NCBI RefSeq assembly: GCF_009695775.1
Contig: NZ_VUNG01000001.1
Coordinates: 124,001 to 188,000 of the forward strand
Origin: Hallella mizrahii
GTDB taxonomy: Bacteria > Bacteroidota > Bacteroidia > Bacteroidales > Bacteroidaceae
Reading direction: 5' to 3'
DNA: 64,000 nt
Positions 18,954 through 28,747 of the stretch are shown one piece after another. A program made the translations under genes and the position numbers. The notes under the pieces were generated by a model. That model was given only the letters and a program-made list of their open reading frames with translations. It searched no databases and had not been told where the DNA came from. Position 1 is the first letter of the stretch, and each line of letters starts with the position of its first letter.

Positions 18954-19217
18954 ATGTATGTGATATTGGTATATGATGTAGCCCAGATGCGGGTAGGAAA
19001 GATGCTGAAACTGTGCAGAAAGTATCTCTGCTGGATACAGAACTCGGTATTTGAAGGTGAGTTGTCAGAAGCCAAACTGCGGGAACTAAAATCGCAAATC
19101 GGTAGCATCATTGACGCAGATACCGACAGCGTGATAATATTTACGAATAAGATGAGTTATAATATGGACAAAGAGATCCTTGGTAAGGAACGGATGTCGA
19201 CAGATAACTTCTTATAA
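18954..19217 (+). CDS. cas2: CRISPR-associated protein Cas2
   Basis: This 87-residue protein has the ferredoxin-fold start MYVILVYDVAQMRVGK with the conserved Asp8, and the segment CWIQNSVFEGELSEAKL typical of Cas2. AAGGAGAAG lies just before the ATG. It is the last cas gene and lies about 210 bp before the first repeat, so the leader is between cas2 and the array. Confidence 0.95.
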   Translation: MYVILVYDVAQMRVGKMLKLCRKYLCWIQNSVFEGELSEAKLRELKSQIGSIIDADTDSVIIFTNKMSYNMDKEILGKERMSTDNFL

Positions 19218-19430
19218 AAGTTGTCGATGTCTACCATAGTCCGAGAATTAAGGCTCAAGAACCTTATTCTTTTGCTCTTTGACATATTGAAACAGTATTA
19301 GATAAAGGTGTTGTCGTACCCCCAGTATTTTTATATTATTCCACATCGACATATTTTTCCCGATATTTTTCGTATCTTTGCATTCGGAAACCCGAGAAAA
19401 TAGGGGCTTCAGCCTCATATGTCGATGTGG
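19218..19430 (+). promoter_or_regulatory. CRISPR leader with array promoter and inverted repeat
   Basis: The leader is AT-rich. TATCTTTG at 19373-19380 is a good -7 box; transcription would start near 19387, about 44 nt before the first repeat. CCACATCGACATAT at 19341-19354 has a perfect inverted copy at 19417-19430 that touches the first repeat. The -33 position falls near the first arm. TTGTCGATGT also occurs just after cas2. Confidence 0.8.
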
Positions 19431-22400
19431 GTCTTAATCGAACCTTTATGGAATTGAAATACGCTCTCAATCGTACCAAAAGCATTGGTGTTCCAGTCTT
19501 AATCGAACCTTTATGGAATTGAAATAGGAGTTGGCACTGCCTACCACGGACATGGAGATCGTCTTAATCGAACCTTTATGGAATTGAAATGAAGGCAAAG
19601 GATGCTTCTGAGCAGCCGGAAGAAGTCTTAATCGAACCTTTATGGAATTGAAATTTTCCCGAAGTATGCGCGCTGGATAAGTTGAAGAGTCTTAATCGAA
19701 CCTTTATGGAATTGAAATATGTTTGGCCGAAGATGGAACATACGCTCCATGGCGTCTTAATCGAACCTTTATGGAATTGAAATGGATTGGTGAGATCGAC
19801 AACAGCGTCCGTGCCAATGTCTTAATCGAACCTTTATGGAATTGAAATGAACAAAGGCTTTAACCTGACGTATGACGGCACCGTCTTAATCGAACCTTTA
19901 TGGAATTGAAATTGTGTGATGTCGATGTTTCGGGTACCGTTCAGTTTGTCTTAATCGAACCTTTATGGAATTGAAATGGTAATGCCCGCTCTGTCCGGAC
20001 AGGTGGACCCAGTCTTAATCGAACCTTTATGGAATTGAAATAAGATGGGGAAATCGGTAAGGTTGATGTGGATGAGTCTTAATCGAACCTTTATGGAATT
20101 GAAATTATCTACCGCTTGCAGGACAATGGAGCGAACTTCAAGGTCTTAATCGAACCTTTATGGAATTGAAATTTCCTGACACGAATAGCGATGGCACGTC
20201 GGCCAATGTCTTAATCGAACCTTTATGGAATTGAAATGCTATCTGCATACATGGCATTTCTCTGTGAAAGGTGTCTTAATCGAACCTTTATGGAATTGAA
20301 ATTCCCTTGCGAGGCTATCGCCGCTCCTGCCGACGATAAGGTCTTAATCGAACCTTTATGGAATTGAAATGTGGAAGCGTTGATGTCATCATTAGTCCGC
20401 TTGGGTCTTAATCGAACCTTTATGGAATTGAAATGTTTTAACTCGTTTTCGTTGTCGCGCCAGTCGATGTCTTAATCGAACCTTTATGGAATTGAAATGT
20501 GGAACAAAATACAATGGCATGGGATTAGGCCTTGTCTTAATCGAACCTTTATGGAATTGAAATAACAATACAATTAAATAAACAAATAAAACATATTGTC
20601 TTAATCGAACCTTTATGGAATTGAAATGAATTTGCAGATGATAACGGGCGGTAAGTGGGAAGTCTTAATCGAACCTTTATGGAATTGAAATTAATAAAGA
20701 CGTTATCGGTGGCACAGCCGAGGTTGTCTTAATCGAACCTTTATGGAATTGAAATGACGTAACGAGTTACGATTTTACGAGCAGTTACCCCACGTCTTAA
20801 TCGAACCTTTATGGAATTGAAATGGTGGGGACAGATTTATAACTTTTCAAGAATTAGGTCTTAATCGAACCTTTATGGAATTGAAATAGTTTCTAAAAAT
20901 GGAGAATGTATTATCCATGTGGTCTTAATCGAACCTTTATGGAATTGAAATTTAAAGAACACATAGCAGAAAATAACGGGCGAGTGTCTTAATCGAACCT
21001 TTATGGAATTGAAATATCGCAAGCTCGAAGCCAAAGGTCTTGGTACCGTCCGTCTTAATCGAACCTTTATGGAATTGAAATTGACAAAGGGAGAGATGGA
21101 CGCTATCGAGAGCATGTCTTAATCGAACCTTTATGGAATTGAAATTTGGATAATATTTTGGAGAAAAAAGCCGATTATAAGTCTTAATCGAACCTTTATG
21201 GAATTGAAATATCTAACGAAGTCGGGGAAATAGTGCGAAATTATTGTCTTAATCGAACCTTTATGGAATTGAAATTTAACAACACGCTTGCAAAACTGCA
21301 AAGTATGTTGTCTTAATCGAACCTTTATGGAATTGAAATTCGTCGAGGTTGTCGAGAAACTCCCGCTGTGCCTGTCTTAATCGAACCTTTATGGAATTGA
21401 AATTCCCTTGCTGGCTTCCAAATAGATTTCCGTGTAGGTCTTAATCGAACCTTTATGGAATTGAAATGCGCATTGAAGTAGGCATTATTATCATTCATTT
21501 ATAGTCTTAATCGAACCTTTATGGAATTGAAATGGGTTAACCAGAATTTGCGCGTTGAACTGTAGGGGTCTTAATCGAACCTTTATGGAATTGAAATGAG
21601 CCCCGCATCACAGAAAAGAGAAAGACTACGCGCCGTCTTAATCGAACCTTTATGGAATTGAAATTCGTTGAGTGCCAGCCCGGTGCCATGCTGGATGCCC
21701 CGTCTTAATCGAACCTTTATGGAATTGAAATAGTGGATGAAGGTAGCGTCGAAGTCGTTGCCCTTAGTCTTAATCGAACCTTTATGGAATTGAAATGACG
21801 TGACAAGTTATGATTTTACGAGCAGTTACCCAAGTCTTAATCGAACCTTTATGGAATTGAAATGACAAAGAGAAAATCGAAACATTGGAGAAATACAATG
21901 TCTTAATCGAACCTTTATGGAATTGAAATAAGTTAAGAGCAGACATTTTTTCCTGCCATTGTCTATGTCTTAATCGAACCTTTATGGAATTGAAATAAAG
22001 GCTGATACTCAGGAAGCGAGGGTGGAGACGGGTCTTAATCGAACCTTTATGGAATTGAAATCCGCTAAGCGTAGATGTTGTTTTCACATTCGAACCGTCT
22101 TAATCGAACCTTTATGGAATTGAAATAGACCACCAACACTCGCAAATTTAGAAGAGCCATGTCTTAATCGAACCTTTATGGAATTGAAATAGATTACGGT
22201 ACAAGATTGACTTTATAGGGAGCCGGTCTTAATCGAACCTTTATGGAATTGAAATTACTCACGCACACGGGGCGAGATGGTGCGCAACAGAGTCTTAATC
22301 GAACCTTTATGGAATTGAAATACGGAAAAATATGTCTATGTAGCCATACCTAAATCGGGTCTTAATCGAACCTTTATGGAATTGAAATAGGCAAAGTTCG

Positions 22401-23035
22401 AGCAAGTGAATGGCCGCACTGCGTCTTAATCGAACCTTTATGGAATTGAAATGTTAGTAGCGGATAGGAGCACTTGTAAGCGCAGTGTCTTAATCGAACC
22501 TTTATGGAATTGAAATAGGCAAAGCTCGAGCAAGCGGATGGCTGCACTGCCGTCTTAATCGAACCTTTATGGAATTGAAATTCTTTAATTAGCCAGTAGC
22601 AGTCGCAAAAATACGTAGTCTTAATCGAACCTTTATGGAATTGAAATTAGAGATAGTCGCCGAGTGCCGAGAGTTCCACAGGTCTTAATCGAACCTTTAT
22701 GGAATTGAAATACACGTTCTGCGGTTGTGGTTCCATAGTCGTGGAGTCTTAATCGAACCTTTATGGAATTGAAATGCGTTGCGGTCTTCCAAGAGGAAGA
22801 ACACAACCTGGTCTTAATCGAACCTTTATGGAATTGAAATAATGGTATTGATTGTTTGGGCGCAATACGTGAACGTCTTAATCGAACCTTTATGGAATTG
22901 AAATGTTCGTTTGGGATAATAGAGATCATAATACGCTTTGTCTTAATCGAACCTTTATGGAATTGAAATAGGCCTCGTCCATCAGGAGGATGTTCCGCTC
23001 CGTCAGTCTTAATCGAACCTTTATGGAATTGAAAC
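19431..23035 (+). CRISPR. Type I-B CRISPR array, 56 repeats and 55 spacers by hand count
   Basis: The 30-bp repeat begins GTCTTAATCGAACC and ends GGAATTGAAAT, giving an ATTGAAAT 5' handle as expected for type I-B. Spacers are 33-38 bp, mostly 34-35. All repeats appear identical except the last (23006-23035), which ends AAAC instead of AAAT, placing the old trailer end here and the leader on the cas2 side. Two pairs of spacers are near-duplicates. The three track ORFs inside the array translate repeats and are artefacts. No spacer matching this window was noticed. Confidence 0.98.
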
Positions 23036-23172
23036 ACTAAAAAAGGCATTGCCCCCATCTCCGAGGACAACACCTTTTAATGATATACACCACCAATCAC
23101 GCCAAAAGATAATGAGGGTGGCCTACTCCATTTCTCTGATGAGAGAGTCTGGGATAAGATAAGATAAGCTAT

Positions 23173-24480
23173 TTAATCTACTTCCTCGTCAGCCTCGTAA
23201 CCGCCCATCTCACGGATGGCGTTCTTGAGCATAGTGTACTGCTCAAAGAGGTTGTTGACAGCTTCCTCGCCCTGAGTGTAGTCGTGCATAGGACTCTTGA
23301 GGAAGAAGCTCAGGAAACGCTGAATGCCATAGCGACCGGCACGGTGAGCCAGGTCAGAGAGCAGCGTCAGGTCGAGAAGCAAAGGTGCGGCAAGGATGGA
23401 GTCGCGGCAGAGGAAGTTGATCTTGATTTGCATAGGATAGCCCATCCACCCGAAGATATCGAGGTTGTCCCATCCTTCCTTGTTGTCGTTGCGTGGAGGA
23501 TAATAGTTGATGCGCACCTTATGATAGATGTTGCCATAGAGGTCGGGCTGGTCATCCTTGCGCAAGATGGTCTCAAGGGTAGAGAGCTTGCTGACCTCCT
23601 TAGTGTGGAAGTTGGCCGGCTCGTCGAGCACAAGACCGTCGCGGTTGCCGAGAATGTTGGTAGAGAACCAACCGCTGAGTCCGAGGTTACGCACTTTCAG
23701 GATTGGAGCAAAACCACTCTTGACAAGCGTCTGCCCGGTCTTAAAGTCCTTACCGGCGATGGGTAGTCTCTTTTCCTCGGCCAATTGCCACATGGCAGGG
23801 ATGTCGACGGTGGTGTTGGGAGCACCCATGATAAACGGCGCATCCTCTTGCAGGGCTGCGTAGGCATAGCACATCGACGGGGCGATATGCTCCCGGTCGT
23901 CGGCTTTCATAGCAGCCACCAACGTGTCGAGCTTACCATGGATGGGCTCGTAGTAAGGAACATAGATCTCCGTGGAAGCAGCCCAGATAACCACGATGCG
24001 GGCGCAGTCGTTCTTAGCTTTGAAATCGCGGATGTCCTGACGGATCTGCTCCACCATATCCCAGCGGGTAGCGCAGTCCTTGACATTGTCGCCGTCGAGA
24101 CGCTTGGCGTAGTTCTTGTCAAAAGCAGCCTTCATCGGCTTGATCAGCTCCAACTCATCACGCACCGGATCGATGTCTTTCTGCTTGAGCACCTCAGCAT
24201 AGACAGCTGCCTGATAGGCATTCTGTGGATAGACATCCCAACAGCCGAAGACGATGTCATCGAGTTTGGTCAAAGAGACGATGTCACCATAATGGAGGTA
24301 TTTCTTCTCCTTGCCACGCCCCACACGAATCTTGTCGTATTGTGTCATTGAGCCGATCGGCTTTGCCAGTCCTTTGCGTGCCATCAGCACACCCGTCATA
24401 AACGTAGTGGCCACGGCACCGCAGCCTACAACAAGGATACCCAGTCTGCCCTCAGCAGGCTTCACGATTTCTTTTTCCAT
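23173..24480 (-). CDS. ino1: Inositol-3-phosphate synthase
   Basis: This 435-residue NAD-dependent enzyme converts glucose 6-phosphate to myo-inositol 3-phosphate. The N-terminal Rossmann segment GILVVGCGAVATTFMTG is visible, followed by GSMTQYDKIRVG and FGCWDVYPQNAYQAAVYAEVL. The C-terminal half contains KDFKTGQTLVKSGFAPILK and NILGNRDGLVL, typical of the synthase core. In Bacteroidota the product feeds inositol phospholipids and phosphoinositol sphingolipids. No other inositol-lipid gene is adjacent. A good promoter precedes it on the minus strand. Confidence 0.93.
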   Translation of the reverse strand: MEKEIVKPAEGRLGILVVGCGAVATTFMTGVLMARKGLAKPIGSMTQYDKIRVGRGKEKKYLHYGDIVSLTKLDDIVFGCWDVYPQNAYQAAVYAEVLKQKDIDPVRDELELIKPMKAAFDKNYAKRLDGDNVKDCATRWDMVEQIRQDIRDFKAKNDCARIVVIWAASTEIYVPYYEPIHGKLDTLVAAMKADDREHIAPSMCYAYAALQEDAPFIMGAPNTTVDIPAMWQLAEEKRLPIAGKDFKTGQTLVKSGFAPILKVRNLGLSGWFSTNILGNRDGLVLDEPANFHTKEVSKLSTLETILRKDDQPDLYGNIYHKVRINYYPPRNDNKEGWDNLDIFGWMGYPMQIKINFLCRDSILAAPLLLDLTLLSDLAHRAGRYGIQRFLSFFLKSPMHDYTQGEEAVNNLFEQYTMLKNAIREMGGYEADEEVD

Positions 24481-24627
24481 TTCTTTTTAAAGAAGGTTAT
24501 TAGCTTTGCAGCGGATTGTTTCAACATTTCAAAATCAGGTCACAAGCAAGCATTGAACCTGTATCTGTCTCTCCCCTTTGACCAAGACGCTGCAATTAAA
24601 CAAGGCAAAGGAAAGAAAAGAATGTTG

Positions 24628-24658
24628 CAAATATACAAAGAATTAATAATAATAGCAA
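24628..24658 (-). promoter_or_regulatory. Promoter of ino1
   Basis: On the minus strand TTG (24656-24658), a 20-bp spacer and TATATTTG (24628-24635) fit the Bacteroidota consensus, about 150 bp before the start codon. This speaks against the plus-strand ORF 24553-24816 being real. Confidence 0.65.
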
Positions 24659-24714
24659 CAATAATATTCTATTTCAATTCAATTTCTGACATTTACAACA
24701 CAAAAAGAGATGTT

Positions 24715-26280
24715 TTAACAGTTTTTGCTACGCTTTATACGCTTTTCATACATCCATGCAGAGAGAAGACAAATAAGCACGAAATAATAAAGCCATACCT
24801 GCTTCTGATTGAATGACACGTCATCGACAGCAGCACCGGGTAGAGACGACATCCAACGTAGACCATGATTGAGCAAGAGTGTTGCCGACGACAACAGCCA
24901 GGAGAGCAGTTGGGAGACACACACAAGATGAGCCCATTGCAAAGGGAGGGACAGAAAGAAGAAAAACGACAGAAGCAAAAGGGGCATCGACAACAACGAT
25001 ACAAGCAGATTGGCAGGAAGAAAATAAACCGACAGATTGCCAAAGTAATAAACCACCAAAGGAGCTGTACCCAACTGGGCTATCACCGATGTACGCATTG
25101 TGGACCATAGCCACGCGACAACTCGATAACGGGGATACCACAGGCTCTCTACCATCGGCTCTATGACGACTAAAGACAAAACCGCCATAAAAGACAACTG
25201 GAAAGAGACATCCCAAAGACTGCCAGGATTCACCACAAGCACGATCACCGCCGCTAAGGACAGCGCGCTCAGCGATGCTCCTCTGCGATGAAGCAACAAA
25301 GCGATGCTGCCCATCGACAACATGATGGCAGCACGAACGACACTCACCGGCATGCCCACCAGCACGACAAAACACCACAGCGCCAACAACGTCAGCCAAT
25401 AGCTGACCCAACGGTTGATGCGGAACAAGCCAAAAGTGAGCAACAAAATATTGAAGACGATAGACAGATGAAGACCGGACAACGCCAGGACATGGCTGGT
25501 ACCCGTTTGGGAATAGACTCGCCGCAATGTCTTGGTAAGGCAACTCTTGTCGCCCAAGGTCATGGCGGCCAGCACGGCGTACTGCTCCCCTTGGATGCCC
25601 ATACGACGGTATTGCCCCAGCAACTGCTCGCGCCACTTCCCTACTCTCAGCCTCACACGATCTACTCTTCCCAAACGGCGAAGTGGCAATACCACACGAT
25701 GCCAGTCATAAGGGCTGATCAGCGACTGGACGCAATAGCCTTGAGAGAGCAACCAACGGCGTGAGTCGAAATGGCTGTTGACTGTTGCGCGATAGCCTTC
25801 ACCGGGGCGTTGCAAGCGTGAGTAGAAAGCAATGCCATCACCAAGAGCCGGTGCAGCAACCGTCTCGCCGGACAGTGTATCACGAAGGAAAGAGAGGCGT
25901 GCCTTCATCGGATGACGCAATTGCTGTTCACCAACAGTTACAATCTGCGCGTCGGTTTGGATTACCTTACCATGCAGCTGTGGCATTCCTACAACAATTG
26001 CTTCACACGAGACTCTGCCCTCAGGCAAGGGTCTCGTCTGTATGTGTGCTTGACGACATTGAAGAAACGCACCAAACGCTACGGTCGACAGAATCAGACA
26101 AATGTCGCACAGCCATTTGTTACAACGATAGCCCACACAGGCAAGAACAAACAGCACACAGAAAATGACCGCCCACAGCTTCAAACCCACAGACATCCCT
26201 GCGCCATTGCCCACCATGATTCCCACCATGAGGGCAATGGCAACATAGATCATCGGTTGATGATAGTCGGTTCGTGGCAT
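24715..26280 (-). CDS. comEC: ComEC/Rec2-family competence membrane protein, short form
   Basis: This 521-residue protein has N-terminal membrane helices, a soluble region with a DUF4131/OB-like domain, and the competence domain with many helices including TGTSHVLALSGLHLSI, a family signature. ComEC forms the inner-membrane DNA channel during natural transformation. It ends shortly after the last helix (YYFVLICLLSAWMYEKRIK), so the C-terminal metallo-beta-lactamase domain present in many ComEC proteins is missing. It starts about 55 bp after the glutaredoxin gene, so it may share that promoter. Confidence 0.9.
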   Translation of the reverse strand: MPRTDYHQPMIYVAIALMVGIMVGNGAGMSVGLKLWAVIFCVLFVLACVGYRCNKWLCDICLILSTVAFGAFLQCRQAHIQTRPLPEGRVSCEAIVVGMPQLHGKVIQTDAQIVTVGEQQLRHPMKARLSFLRDTLSGETVAAPALGDGIAFYSRLQRPGEGYRATVNSHFDSRRWLLSQGYCVQSLISPYDWHRVVLPLRRLGRVDRVRLRVGKWREQLLGQYRRMGIQGEQYAVLAAMTLGDKSCLTKTLRRVYSQTGTSHVLALSGLHLSIVFNILLLTFGLFRINRWVSYWLTLLALWCFVVLVGMPVSVVRAAIMLSMGSIALLLHRRGASLSALSLAAVIVLVVNPGSLWDVSFQLSFMAVLSLVVIEPMVESLWYPRYRVVAWLWSTMRTSVIAQLGTAPLVVYYFGNLSVYFLPANLLVSLLSMPLLLLSFFFFLSLPLQWAHLVCVSQLLSWLLSSATLLLNHGLRWMSSLPGAAVDDVSFNQKQVWLYYFVLICLLSAWMYEKRIKRSKNC

Positions 26281-26335
26281 TTATCTATACTTGCCTCTCG
26301 TGCAGCATTCTATCTTACGTATCTTAATAGTCGGC

Positions 26336-26638
26336 TTAGCAGCCTTTTCCGTCAAGGCTACAAGCGGGACCACCCACATTGGGGTCATACTCCTTCAATC
26401 CCACATCCTCGGGCTTGAGTGTTACGGTGCCGTCCTCCAAGACGAAGGCGGGGATGCCAATGTCACCAATTTCCTTGGAATGGTCAAAAGCCGCACTCTT
26501 ATCGCGCAAGTGCATGAAAGCACTCATATATCTGACGTTTTCGCCAATATCAATCACTTTGAAACGCTTGTCGCCCTTGACCTGCTCGTCTACATAAGCA
26601 CAGTAGGGGCAGGTGGGCATACCATAAATCTTAATCAT
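26336..26638 (-). CDS. Glutaredoxin-related protein
   Basis: This 100-residue thioredoxin-fold protein begins MIKIYGMPTCPYCAYVDEQV with a CPYC active site (Cys10, Cys13). A cis-Pro segment GDIGIPAFVLEDG follows near residue 65. It is likely a cytosolic thiol-disulfide oxidoreductase; the partner is unknown. A strong promoter lies upstream and comEC downstream. Confidence 0.85.
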   Translation of the reverse strand: MIKIYGMPTCPYCAYVDEQVKGDKRFKVIDIGENVRYMSAFMHLRDKSAAFDHSKEIGDIGIPAFVLEDGTVTLKPEDVGLKEYDPNVGGPACSLDGKGC

Positions 26639-26668
26639 AGTTATTGTCCTTTCTTATGTTATGTGCTG

Positions 26669-26700
26669 CAAATATACGCATTTCTCTTTAAACAAGCAAA
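26669..26700 (-). promoter_or_regulatory. Promoter of glutaredoxin-like gene
   Basis: Minus strand TTTG (26697-26700), a 20-bp spacer and TATATTTG (26669-26676) match the consensus exactly. Confidence 0.8.
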
Positions 26701-26712
26701 GGACTTGCAACT

Positions 26713-27876
26713 TTATTTTCGTGAGAACATCTTGTCCACGGCAAGCGCGATAGCACCGTCGCCTGTGACGTTGCAGGCTGTGCCGAAACTGTCCATGGCG
26801 ATGTAGAGTGCAATCATCAGCGCCTGAGCATTGGCGTTGAAGCCAAGAATGCTCGCTAAAGGAGCTAACGCAGCCATGATGGCACCACCGGGCACACCGG
26901 GGGCTGCCACCATGACGATGGAAAGCATAAGGATGAAATAGAGGAAAAGGCCGAAGTCATGGGCGCGCCCTGTGAGCAGGCAGATGGTCAGGGCACAGGC
27001 CGTGATCTTCATCGCACTGCCACTGAGATGGATGGTGGCACAGAGCGGAACGACAAAACCGGCAATGGCATTGCTCACTCCGTTCTTCAGCGTACGCGCC
27101 AGCGTCACGGGAATGGTGGCTGCCGACGAACTCGTGCCTAAAGCCGTGAGATAGGCTGGCAGCATGGTGAGCAACAGACGGAAAGGATTGCGGCGAACGA
27201 TAGCACCGGCAATACAGTACTGATAGACGAGGATGAAGACATGAAGCACAAGGATGACCAAGATGATCTGGGCAAAGACAAGCATGATCTTACCAGCCTG
27301 TCCATTATACGTCATATTGAGAAACACACCAAAGATATACAGCGGCAGGAAAGGAATGATGCCCTTTGCGATGGCCTTGTCAACGACATAGCGGAGATCG
27401 TCGAAGAGCCGCTTAGAGGTTTTCAAATCGCCATAGGCAATACCAAGACCGAAGAGAAACGAGAAGACGAGGCCGCTCATCACGTCGACCATCGGTGGAA
27501 TGGTGATCGTGAAGTAAGGCGTCAGCTCCATGCTCTTGGCGATATGCGGCAGTCCGCCCGTAGTAGCAATCATCGATGGAAAGAGCCACGAACCGGTGCC
27601 ATAAGCCAGCAGGGCAGCCAACACCGTGTCGGCATAGGCAATGACGACGGTGACAACCAACAGCTTACCCGCCCCTCGCCCGATATCAGCAATGGCAGGA
27701 GTGACCAGACCGATGATGATCAGGGGTATCATAAAACCAAGAAACTGGCTGAACAGACTGTTGAACGTGACAAAGACTCTCACGACCGATGACGGAAGGA
27801 ACAGGCCGAAGACCACGCCCAAGACGATGGCGATGATCACTCGCGGCAACAAACCGATATTCTTTAATGCTTTCAC
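26713..27876 (-). CDS. Dicarboxylate/amino acid:cation symporter (DAACS family)
   Basis: This 387-residue membrane protein has about eight helices and two re-entrant regions. The serine-rich segment ALGTSSSAATIPVT and the C-terminal MDSFGTACNVTGDGA, which carries substrate and cation contacts, are hallmarks of glutamate/aspartate/C4-dicarboxylate symporters (GltP/DctA/SstT group). Substrate cannot be fixed from sequence; serine, glutamate or a dicarboxylate are possible. It is monocistronic with its own promoter. Confidence 0.9.
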   Translation of the reverse strand: MKALKNIGLLPRVIIAIVLGVVFGLFLPSSVVRVFVTFNSLFSQFLGFMIPLIIIGLVTPAIADIGRGAGKLLVVTVVIAYADTVLAALLAYGTGSWLFPSMIATTGGLPHIAKSMELTPYFTITIPPMVDVMSGLVFSFLFGLGIAYGDLKTSKRLFDDLRYVVDKAIAKGIIPFLPLYIFGVFLNMTYNGQAGKIMLVFAQIILVILVLHVFILVYQYCIAGAIVRRNPFRLLLTMLPAYLTALGTSSSAATIPVTLARTLKNGVSNAIAGFVVPLCATIHLSGSAMKITACALTICLLTGRAHDFGLFLYFILMLSIVMVAAPGVPGGAIMAALAPLASILGFNANAQALMIALYIAMDSFGTACNVTGDGAIALAVDKMFSRK

Positions 27877-27914
27877 TTGACGAATACTTTCTTAGTATAA
27901 AATCTCTCTTAGTG

Positions 27915-27946
27915 CAAAGTTACGTCAAATATTCCGTTCGTGCAAA
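27915..27946 (-). promoter_or_regulatory. Promoter of DAACS symporter
   Basis: Minus strand TTTG (27943-27946), a 20-bp spacer and TAACTTTG (27915-27922), about 40 bp before the start codon. Confidence 0.8.
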
Positions 27947-28006
27947 TCATCGACTCATTATTATATACACCTTATTATATATATAGCACATGCACTTCTG
28001 CCCATG

Positions 28007-28052
28007 GCAAAAAAGCGGAGGCCGTCCCCGCAGTTGATGGGGGACGGCCTCC
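28007..28052 (-). terminator. Intrinsic terminator of the efflux operon
   Basis: On the minus strand GGAGGCCGTCCCC pairs with GGGGACGGCCTCC (13 bp perfect) and is followed by GC and TTTTTT. It lies just after the ATPase gene, the last gene of the operon. Confidence 0.92.
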
Positions 28053-28062
28053 AAGAGAGAGA

Positions 28063-28731
<669 letters not shown>

Positions 28732-28747
28732 AACTTCTTTCTTTTTA

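Noticed and set aside
20873-23073. Three minus-strand ORFs within the CRISPR array with repeated FQFHKGSIKT
   Set aside because: They are translations of the repeats and spacers; the repeated peptide is the repeat read in frame.
24553-24816. 87-aa plus-strand ORF between ino1 and comEC
   Set aside because: It contains the minus-strand ino1 promoter and overlaps the 3' end of comEC; no family recognised.
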